Position numbers and translations under genes: made by a program | NCBI GenBank assembly: GCA_025353085.1 | Contig: JANXRI010000451.1 | Span: forward strand, 1 to 36,048 | Reading direction: 5' to 3' | DNA length: 36,048 nt | Origin: Betaproteobacteria bacterium | GTDB taxonomy: Bacteria > Pseudomonadota > Gammaproteobacteria > Burkholderiales > SG8-41 | The notes under the pieces: model-generated | Told to the model about the DNA's origin: nothing | The model's database searches: none | The model's input: the letters and a program-made list of their open reading frames with translations, nothing else | Shown here: positions 28,929-36,048 of the stretch, piece by piece | How positions within the stretch are numbered: the first letter of the stretch is position 1 | Layout of the letters: each line of letters begins with the position of its first letter

Positions 28929-29975
28929 GTGCAGGGCGCGACCTTCGCGAGCAAGGTCGTGCAATGGCAACAACTGCATGGTCGGCATGATTTGCCATGG
29001 CAGAAATCGCGCGATGCCTACCGCATCTGGTTATCAGAGATCATGCTGCAGCAAACCCAGGTCTCGACCGTCATTCCTTATTTTCAGCGCTGTCTCGAGC
29101 GCTTCCCCGATATCAAATCGCTCGCTGCAGCGGCGCAGGATGACGTGCTCGCGCTATGGAGCGGGCTCGGCTACTACTCGCGGGCGCGAAATTTGCATCG
29201 CGCTGCACAGCAAGTGTTGGCTGAACACGGCGGGCAGATTCCGCGCGAATTCACCGCGTTGATTGCGTTGCCGGGGATAGGGCGCTCGACGGCCGCAGCC
29301 ATCGCAGTATTTGCATTCGGCGCGCGTCACGCCATTCTCGACGGCAACGTGAAGCGCTTGTTCGCGCGCCGTTTCGGCATTGCCGGGTATCCCGGCGACG
29401 CCAAAGTGATGATCACTCTATGGCGAGAGACCGAGCGACAGTTGCCGTCGCGCAATATCAAGTCGTATACACAAGGCCTCATGGATTTGGGCTCGACCAT
29501 CTGCAAACGCACGCGACCGCGCTGTGAACTTTGCCCGGTAGCGTCCGCCTGCATTGCACGCAAGACCGATACGATCAAGCAATTCCCCGCGCCACGGCCA
29601 CGCAAAACACTGCCGCAACGGCACACGCAAATGCTGGTGCTGTTGCATGCGAAACAGGTGCTGCTCGAGAAGCGCGCGCCCACCGGGATTTGGGGCGGCA
29701 TGTGGAGCCTGCCGGAAGCTGCGGCGGGCGTCGATATCGTTGCTCTGTGCAAACAGCGCTTCGGCGCGAGCGTCGCGATGCAGCAGGCGATGCCGGTGCT
29801 CGCTCACGGCTTCACGCACTTCAAGCTCGATATCGCGCCGCAGCGCTTGCTCATCAGTGATATCGCGCCGCATGCCGCTGCGCCCGGCGTAAGCTGGTTG
29901 CCGATCGAAGATGCGCTCGGCGCGGCGATTCCAGCGCCGGTAAAACGAATTTTGCTCGCGATCCAGGCAGACTGA
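28929..29975 (+). CDS. mutY: A/G-specific adenine glycosylase (start uncertain, GTG proposed)
   Basis: HGRHDLPWQ, LSEIMLQQTQV, ALPGIGRSTAAAI, Fe-S loop CKRTRPRCELCPVASAC; NUDIX-like C-terminus. Confidence 0.93.
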   Translation: MQGATFASKVVQWQQLHGRHDLPWQKSRDAYRIWLSEIMLQQTQVSTVIPYFQRCLERFPDIKSLAAAAQDDVLALWSGLGYYSRARNLHRAAQQVLAEHGGQIPREFTALIALPGIGRSTAAAIAVFAFGARHAILDGNVKRLFARRFGIAGYPGDAKVMITLWRETERQLPSRNIKSYTQGLMDLGSTICKRTRPRCELCPVASACIARKTDTIKQFPAPRPRKTLPQRHTQMLVLLHAKQVLLEKRAPTGIWGGMWSLPEAAAGVDIVALCKQRFGASVAMQQAMPVLAHGFTHFKLDIAPQRLLISDIAPHAAAPGVSWLPIEDALGAAIPAPVKRILLAIQAD

Positions 29976-30068
29976 TTGTTTTATTCAAATTTGTCGCAGC
30001 GCTTCCCGTGCTGAGCCGGGCCGGTAATATCGGCAACGATGCGAGTCACCGGTGTATCCTTGGAACTT

Positions 30069-30108
30069 ATTGAGCGTTTCATGATGGATGACAATCGGAA
30101 CGCTCAAT
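30069..30108. repeat. 12-bp stem hairpin in the mutY / cyclo-ligase intergenic region
   Basis: ATTGAGCGTTTC-N16-GGAACGCTCAAT (10 perfect pairs, one G-U, one G-C). Confidence 0.7.
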
Positions 30109-30143
30109 CCCTCACCCCGGCCCTCCCAAAGGAGAGGGTGAGA
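30109..30143. repeat. REP-like imperfect palindrome
   Basis: CCCTCACCCCGGCCCTCCCAAAGGAGAGGGTGAG; resembles the common proteobacterial intergenic CCCTCACCC...GAGAGGG repeat. Confidence 0.6.
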
Positions 30144-30256
30144 ATGGCACTAACCCGCTGTTGCGAATTAGTGAAACATCAACAATCGACTCTAAGGCGT
30201 TCAATCCGGGATCGGCGATGCAGAAATAAGCGCGGAGCACGGCAGCCCAAAAATTT

Positions 30257-31012
30257 ATGGATCCGAACTGGATTGAAATCAGAGAGTGGCGCAAGCAGAA
30301 GCGCGCGGAACTGATCGCGCAACGCGAGGCGTTGGAAGCCGTCCGCCATCGCCAGATGAATGCCGCGATCAGCGCGCATATTGAAGCCGGCTTCACGCTG
30401 CTCTCGAACATGACTATCGGTTTTTGCTGGCCGTATAAAAGCGAATTCGACGCCCGTTTTGTGGTCAGGCACTTTCGTCAACTCGGCGCTGCCGCGGCGC
30501 TGCCGGTAGTAATCGCGAAGGCTCAACCGCTGCAATTTCGCGCATGGTGGCCGGGCGCGCCTATGATGAAGGGCGTCTATGACATTCCGATTCCCGATGG
30601 CACTGCATTGGTAGTACCGGATGCGGCCATTGTGCCGATGATCGGCTTTGACGCGCAGGCTTACCGCTTGGGCTACGGCGGCGGCTATTTCGATCGCACG
30701 CTCGATGCTGCCTCGCCGCGACCGTTGGCGATCGGCGTCGCATTCGAATTTGCGGGGCTGCCGACGATACGGCCGCAACCGCATGACGTGCCGATGGATT
30801 TCGTCGTGACCGAAGCGGGCATCTATGTTGCAAAGAATGCCGAACTGGCGCGTATCAGCGCGGAGGTCTGCCGCGAACGCGCGCAGCAACTGTGCCAGCA
30901 GCGGGGCCTGCCGCGCCCGCGCTCACAACCCGCCGGCGGGTATGCATCGCCGCCGTGTTATGCCGGCGAATTTCCAGGCTACTTCGGCGAGAGCGATGAA
31001 ACGAAGCACTAG
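30257..31012 (+). CDS. 5-formyltetrahydrofolate cyclo-ligase
   Basis: VVPDAAIVPMIGFDAQAYRLGYGGGYFDRTL. Confidence 0.93.
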   Translation: MDPNWIEIREWRKQKRAELIAQREALEAVRHRQMNAAISAHIEAGFTLLSNMTIGFCWPYKSEFDARFVVRHFRQLGAAAALPVVIAKAQPLQFRAWWPGAPMMKGVYDIPIPDGTALVVPDAAIVPMIGFDAQAYRLGYGGGYFDRTLDAASPRPLAIGVAFEFAGLPTIRPQPHDVPMDFVVTEAGIYVAKNAELARISAEVCRERAQQLCQQRGLPRPRSQPAGGYASPPCYAGEFPGYFGESDETKH

Positions 31013-31022
31013 GGACGAAGCG

Positions 31023-31646
31023 CTACGGCCTGATCGAGCGCAGGCCCTGCGCTGACAGAATTTCGCCTAACTGCGACAGCCGCGCCTGCGGATCTGTGAG
31101 GCGCAAAAGTTGCTGTTTTACTTTCAGGCTGATCGGCAGCACTTCACTCAAGCGATAGCCTATCCACGCGGCGTTATTGAAACGATGCGGCGATGGAAAA
31201 TGTTCGGCGCCGATTTTCTCGATGATGGCTTTAAGCACGTCGCTGCACAGCGTTTCTGCGGGCGCCACTTCAGAGTCTTGCGCCTGGCACTCAATTGTCG
31301 CGGAGATCAACCCGTTCTTTTCCACTTCCGTGGCCACAATGCGAAACCGCCGCACGCCTTCGACTTGCAGATGAAACACCCCCAATTGCGGCATATCCCA
31401 GTGCACGATGCGCGCGAGACATCCGATGTCTTGAGGCACCGCGGGCGTGCCGGTTTCGCGGCCTTCCTTGATGAGGCACACACCAAACGGCCGCTCCTCG
31501 CTGATGCACCGTTTCGTCATTTCAATATACCGCTGCTCGAAAATCTTGAGCGGCAGGGCGCCGCCTGGAAATAGCACCGTATTCAGCGGAAATATAAAGG
31601 TCCGCGCGCTGTCTTCGAGTGTCGATGCAGGTATTTTTTCGCTCAT
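31023..31646 (-). CDS. LON N-terminal substrate-binding domain protein
   Basis: [31 protein letters not shown]; likely start at MSEKIPAS. Confidence 0.9.
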   Translation of the reverse strand: MSEKIPASTLEDSARTFIFPLNTVLFPGGALPLKIFEQRYIEMTKRCISEERPFGVCLIKEGRETGTPAVPQDIGCLARIVHWDMPQLGVFHLQVEGVRRFRIVATEVEKNGLISATIECQAQDSEVAPAETLCSDVLKAIIEKIGAEHFPSPHRFNNAAWIGYRLSEVLPISLKVKQQLLRLTDPQARLSQLGEILSAQGLRSIRP

Positions 31647-32482
31647 ATTGAAAGTTCGCGGTGCCGAACCAGCACGCGGCGAGCAGCCCGAAAATTTTCC
31701 GCCAGCTTCTCGACGAAATAAACCGACCGATGCTCGCCGCCAGTGCAGCCGATCGCGACAGTCACGTAACTGCGGTTGTCGGCAACGAAACAGGGTAGCC
31801 AATTCTGGACGAAATCACGTATATCGGCGTACATCCGGCCGACATTGGCGTTGGCCTCCAGAAAATCGACAACCGCACGGTGTTTGCCGGTCAACGGGCG
31901 CAAAGCGGGATCGTAAAATGGATTGGGCAGGCAGCGAACGTCGAACACAAAGTCGGCGTCGAGGGGAATGCCGTGCTTGTAACCGAACGACTGAAACAGC
32001 AGAGTCAGGCCCGAATGATCGGACTCGACAAACTCTTTGATCCATGCGCGCAGTGCGCTCGGATTTAATTCACTGGTGTCGATATGATGCGACTCGGCGC
32101 CGATATCGGCGAGTAACTCGCGCTCGCGCGCGATGCATTCGCCGACCGTGAGTTCGCCAGCGCTCAACGGATGGCGCCGCCGTGTTTCGGAGAAGCGTTT
32201 CAACAGCGTTTCGGTTTTGGCTTCGAGGAATAACACCCGAACGCCGACGCCTCGCGCCTTCAGGTCGCGCACGTGCTGCGGCAGATCGCTCAGGGTGCCG
32301 CCGCTGCGAGCGTCGATGCTGACGGCGACGCGCGCATAACCGGCTTCGCGCAGAAACCCGACCATGTCGGGCAGCAGTTTGGCCGGCAGGTTATCGGTGG
32401 TGTAGAAGGCGCCGTCTTCGAGCACCTTGAGCGCGACGCTTTTGCCGGACCCCGAAAGTCCGGTGATGATGACGAGTTGCAT
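31643..32482 (-). CDS. rapZ: RNase adapter protein RapZ
   Basis: [53 protein letters not shown]. Confidence 0.95.
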   Translation of the reverse strand: MQLVIITGLSGSGKSVALKVLEDGAFYTTDNLPAKLLPDMVGFLREAGYARVAVSIDARSGGTLSDLPQHVRDLKARGVGVRVLFLEAKTETLLKRFSETRRRHPLSAGELTVGECIARERELLADIGAESHHIDTSELNPSALRAWIKEFVESDHSGLTLLFQSFGYKHGIPLDADFVFDVRCLPNPFYDPALRPLTGKHRAVVDFLEANANVGRMYADIRDFVQNWLPCFVADNRSYVTVAIGCTGGEHRSVYFVEKLAENFRAARRVLVRHRELSI

Positions 32483-32507
32483 GCGGGGTGTCGTCGGCGC
32501 CTGCTGG

Positions 32508-33452
32508 TTACTGGATATCGTTTTTCATTTGCAGTGCCTGACGCTCGATGAATTCGCGCGTGCTGTCGATGCCGCGCAATTGCAATACATGGTTGCGCAC
32601 CGCGGCTTCGACCAATACTGCCAGGTTGCGGCCGGCTGCCACCGGTATGGTGACTTTGCTGATGCTGACGCCGAGGATTTCAAGCATGCCCGGCTTGAGC
32701 GGCAGGCGATCAACATACTGCGTCTCGCTGCCGGCGGGCTTTTCGAGCTGCACGATCAATTTCATGTTCTTGCGCGGTCGCAACGCGGCCTCCCCGAATA
32801 TAGTGCGGATGTTGAGCACACCCAGGCCGCGCACTTCCAGGAAATCGCACAGCAATAGCGGGCACCGGCCTTCGAGCGTTTCGGGCGCGATTCTGTAAAG
32901 TTCGATGACGTCATCAGCGATCAGGCCGCTGCCACGGCTGATCAGCTCGAGCGCGAGTTCGCTTTTGCCCACGCCGCTGTCGCCCGTGATCATGACGCCC
33001 ATGCCGAGCACATCGAGAAACACGCCATGCATGGTGGTCGATTCGGCCAGCGCACGCGCGAGGTAGGGCCGCAGAAGCCACATGAGCTCGACGCTTTCGA
33101 GCGGCGACGCGAGCAGCGCAACATGCAGGGTATCGGCAAGCGTGCCCAGATGCCCGGGCGGCGCCTCGCCGCCGGCGACGATGATGCAGGCCAAGTCGGA
33201 AGTCGCGAGCTGGTGCAGCGTCTGTTGCCGCATGACTGTATCGAGCGCGTTAAGGTGATCGATCTCCGGCCGGGCGAGTATCTGTATCCAGTTCGGATGG
33301 ATGAAATTGAGGTGCCCGATCAGGCCGCCGCGCGAACCTTTCTGGTGGGCGCTGTCGAGCGTCTTGATGCCGCCATCGCGCCCCGCGATCCACGTGAGGC
33401 GCAGCTTGTCACGATTGTCGTCAAACAGCTGCGCTACGCTGATTTGCGGCAT
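32508..33452 (-). CDS. hprK: HPr kinase/phosphorylase
   Basis: [41 protein letters not shown]. Confidence 0.95.
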   Translation of the reverse strand: MPQISVAQLFDDNRDKLRLTWIAGRDGGIKTLDSAHQKGSRGGLIGHLNFIHPNWIQILARPEIDHLNALDTVMRQQTLHQLATSDLACIIVAGGEAPPGHLGTLADTLHVALLASPLESVELMWLLRPYLARALAESTTMHGVFLDVLGMGVMITGDSGVGKSELALELISRGSGLIADDVIELYRIAPETLEGRCPLLLCDFLEVRGLGVLNIRTIFGEAALRPRKNMKLIVQLEKPAGSETQYVDRLPLKPGMLEILGVSISKVTIPVAAGRNLAVLVEAAVRNHVLQLRGIDSTREFIERQALQMKNDIQ

Positions 33453-33906
33453 GAGGTTGCCATTCGGCAATCGACTGGTGCATGGCTTCGGCAGACGCCG
33501 ACTTGAGCAATTGCTCGCGAAACGCGTGATCGCTGAACATTTGTGCGAGCTCGCTCAGGATTTGCAGATGTAGATCGGTCGCCCGCTCGGGCACCAGCAA
33601 TACGAAGATGAGATTAACCGGCAGGCCGTCAGGGGCGTCGAATGGAATCGGTTCGTGCATGCGAATCAGCGCGCCGACGGCCTCTTTCAGCCCCTTGATA
33701 CGCCCGTGCGGAATTGCGATGCCCTGGCCCAGGCCGGTCGAGCCCAGTTTTTCCCGCGCAAAAAGACTGTCGAAGACCTGGCTGCGCGCAACGTTTTGAT
33801 TGTTTTCGAACAACAAGCCGGCGTGCTCGAACACGCGTTTTTTGCTGCCGACGTCGAGATCGGCCACTACATTCTGGCTTGGTAGAAGTGTGGCGATAAG
33901 ATTCAT
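33421..33906 (-). CDS. ptsN: PTS IIA-like nitrogen regulatory protein
   Basis: MNLIATLLPSQNVVADLDVGSKKRVFEHAG; GLGQGIAIPHGRIKGL; ends overlapping hprK start. Confidence 0.93.
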   Translation of the reverse strand: MNLIATLLPSQNVVADLDVGSKKRVFEHAGLLFENNQNVARSQVFDSLFAREKLGSTGLGQGIAIPHGRIKGLKEAVGALIRMHEPIPFDAPDGLPVNLIFVLLVPERATDLHLQILSELAQMFSDHAFREQLLKSASAEAMHQSIAEWQPHAANQRSAAV

Positions 33907-33972
33907 AGTGGTTAAGTTAGCAGCACGCAGCGGGGATGCAGGGTGGGACGATGGCACGCACGCGGCGGCGCG

Positions 33973-34299
33973 TCAATCTTCGCTGACCTCACGCCCCGGT
34001 TCGCGCCCGCCCCGATGCTCATTATTGCGTTCCTTGTGCTTGAGGATCTGGCGGTCGAGTTTGTCGACCAGCGCATCAATCGCTGCATACATGTCGGCGT
34101 CGGCGCATTCGACGAAAATGTCTTTGCCGCTGAGGTGCACATTGGCTTCGATTTTCTGGGTGAGCTTTTCCACCGACACGATCACGTTGACGTCGATGAC
34201 GTGATCGAAGTGACGCGTGATTCGCGTAAATTTGCTGGTGACATAGTCGCGTATTGCGGGGGTAACCTCGACATGATGACCGCTCAGATGAAGATTCAT
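33973..34299 (-). CDS. hpf: Ribosome hibernation-promoting factor
   Basis: MNLHLSGHHVEVTPAIRDYVTSKFTRITRHFDHVIDVNVIVSVEK; DMYAAIDALVDKLDRQILKHKER. Confidence 0.94.
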   Translation of the reverse strand: MNLHLSGHHVEVTPAIRDYVTSKFTRITRHFDHVIDVNVIVSVEKLTQKIEANVHLSGKDIFVECADADMYAAIDALVDKLDRQILKHKERNNEHRGGREPGREVSED

Positions 34300-34351
34300 A
34301 CAATCACTCCTCGGTTAGGTTGCGGTATTTCAGATTGCGGCTTGCGGGATA

Positions 34352-35797
34352 TCACAGCGACTTACGAAGATTGACCGGCAATATCTGCATAGATTCCCGA
34401 TATTTCGCGACGGTGCGCCGCGCGACGACGATGCCTTGCTGGCCGAGAATTTCAGATATCTGGCTGTCGGACAACGGTTTTTTGCCGTTCTCTGCACTGA
34501 CGAGCTGCTTGATCAACGCGCGGATCGCCGTACTCGACGCCGAGCCGCCCGTGTCGGTCGTGACGTGGCTGCCAAAAAAATACTTAAGTTCGTAGATGCC
34601 GCGCGCCGTGAACATGAACTTCTGGGTGGTTACACGCGACACGGTCGATTCATGCAGATCGAGGGTGTCCGCGATTTCGCGCAGCACCAGCGGCCGCATC
34701 GCCACTTCCCCATGCTCGAAGAAGTGGCGCTGGCGGTCGACGATCGCCTGGGATACACGCAATATGGTATCGAAGCGCTGCTGCACATTTTTGATCAACC
34801 AGCGGGCTTCCTGAAGCTGGCCGGCGAGCTGCTGGTGTCCCGCGTCGCGATTGCGCTGCAAAATGTCGGCGTACAACCGGTTGATGCGCAGTTTCGGCAT
34901 CGCGTCGGGATTAAGGGCGGCGAGCCACACACCTTTCAATTTTTTGACGATCACGTCAGGCACGATATAGCGGGTATCGCCCGACGAAAAACTAGCACCC
35001 GGACGCGGATTGAGACTGGTGATCAGGTTCTTGACGCCGCGCAGAACCGCGTCCTCGCAACGTAATACTTTTTTCAGCTTCAAAAAATCGCGCGCGGCCA
35101 GCACGTCGAGATGGTTTGTCACGATCTCGATCGCATGCCCGCGATACGGCGTGGCAGAGGGCAGGGTCTCCAATTGAAGCCTGAGACATTCGCCGAGCGT
35201 GCGCGCGCCCACGCCCGGCGGGTCGAGATTCTGCAGGTGCCTTAGCGCAACCTGCAGATCCTCGATTTCGATATTGAGTTCGGGCGGCAGCAACTCGATG
35301 AGTTCAGCTAAATCCTGATGGAGATAGCCGTGATCATCCAGCGAATCGATAAGCAGTGTGACGAGTCGTTGGTCGTGATCCGGGATTTGGGTCAACGACA
35401 ACTGCGAGATCAGATGCTCGCGCAATGACGGCGTTTCAGCAGCAACCTGCGGGTATTCGATTTCATCGTTGTCGTCGCGGGTGCCGCCGTGGCTGTAGTC
35501 TTCTTCAAAACCAGGTGTGTCGGCGCTGCCATGCGTGTCGCTGGCAGTCGTGTCGGCTACCGTGTCGCTTGGCGTTGCAGGTGCGGTGTTCGTCGTAAAG
35601 TCGCTACTGCCGGGGGAGGGCACCACGGGTTCTTCGCGCAGACCGTCTTCGCGTTCCAGCAACGGGTTGTCCTGCAGGAATTTCTCAATCTCCTGATTGA
35701 GCTCCAGCGTCGACAGTTGCAGCAGCCGGATGGATTGCTGCAATTGCGGCGTCAGCGTTAAATGCTGGGACAGCCTGAGTTGTAGCGAATGCTTCAT
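34352..35797 (-). CDS. rpoN: RNA polymerase sigma-54 factor
   Basis: MKHSLQLRLSQHLTLTPQLQQSIRLLQLSTLELNQEIE; RpoN box ARRTVAKYRESMQI. Confidence 0.97.
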   Translation of the reverse strand: MKHSLQLRLSQHLTLTPQLQQSIRLLQLSTLELNQEIEKFLQDNPLLEREDGLREEPVVPSPGSSDFTTNTAPATPSDTVADTTASDTHGSADTPGFEEDYSHGGTRDDNDEIEYPQVAAETPSLREHLISQLSLTQIPDHDQRLVTLLIDSLDDHGYLHQDLAELIELLPPELNIEIEDLQVALRHLQNLDPPGVGARTLGECLRLQLETLPSATPYRGHAIEIVTNHLDVLAARDFLKLKKVLRCEDAVLRGVKNLITSLNPRPGASFSSGDTRYIVPDVIVKKLKGVWLAALNPDAMPKLRINRLYADILQRNRDAGHQQLAGQLQEARWLIKNVQQRFDTILRVSQAIVDRQRHFFEHGEVAMRPLVLREIADTLDLHESTVSRVTTQKFMFTARGIYELKYFFGSHVTTDTGGSASSTAIRALIKQLVSAENGKKPLSDSQISEILGQQGIVVARRTVAKYRESMQILPVNLRKSL

Positions 35798-35883
35798 GGC
35801 CCCGAGAGAATGTGCGGCGCGTCGCGATGAGTGCTTAAACTTAAAAGAAAAAAGAGCCGCCGGCGCGCAGGCCGGGAGTGGAC

Positions 35884-35900
35884 TGTAGAGCGTATCTACA
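35884..35900. repeat. Short perfect inverted repeat at the end of lptB
   Basis: TGTAGA-GCGTA-TCTACA overlapping the lptB stop codon. Confidence 0.5.
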
Positions 35901-36048
35901 ACCGGAAATGCTCTCCGAGATAGACCTTTCTCACGCTGTCATTATAAACGATTTCGTCAGGTTTTCCGTAGGCGAGCACGCTGCCGTCGTTGATAATATA
36001 AGCGCGGTCGCAGATGCCCAATGTCTCGCGCACGTTGTGATCGGTGAT
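35896..36048 (-). CDS. lptB: LPS export ABC transporter ATP-binding protein LptB, C-terminal part (window edge)
   Basis: Reverse complement reads [50 protein letters not shown]; next to rpoN. Confidence 0.93.
   Translation of the reverse strand: MTDHNVRETLGICDRAYIINDGSVLAYGKPDEIVYNDSVRKVYLGEHFRL

Noticed and set aside
29976-30256. 6S RNA upstream of the 5-formyl-THF cyclo-ligase, as in gammaproteobacteria
   Set aside because: The hairpins present do not form the long single-bubble 6S architecture and the region contains a REP-like repeat; not supportable by eye.
1-36048. CRISPR array
   Set aside because: No regularly spaced direct repeats of CRISPR size were seen and no cas genes are present.

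Overview
The window reads as betaproteobacterial chromosome (GC-rich, familiar gene order). Housekeeping blocks flank a short mosaic accessory region at about 20.2-26.5 kb. Left block: C-terminal scrap of an IS66-like transposase; GlrK/QseG-like/GlrR two-component locus with an apparent sigma-54 promoter and two GlrR-type operator half-site pairs just downstream; spoT-rpoZ-gmk-yicC; rph-rdgB-hemW; a Bug-type solute receptor; trmB-thiG-thiS; and a minus-strand module of PQQ-type sugar dehydrogenase, c-type cytochrome and YncD/PqqU-like TonB receptor. Accessory region: two methyltransferases, a glycosyltransferase interrupted by two in-frame stops (TAG, TGA), a possible degraded minus-strand ORF frameshifted at a GT repeat, a cytochrome c4-like gene with a Cyc2-like haem-porin fusion under a perfect FNR-type box, a truncated MgtA-type P-type ATPase joined to an orphan HxsC-like radical SAM maturase, and a cluster of inverted TCAGTAAA repeats next to tRNA-Gly(CCC). 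Right block: asmA-like, mutY, 5-formyl-THF cyclo-ligase, LON-domain protein, rapZ, hprK, ptsN, hpf, rpoN and the 3' end of lptB. All identifications come from reading motifs by eye; no database search was run.
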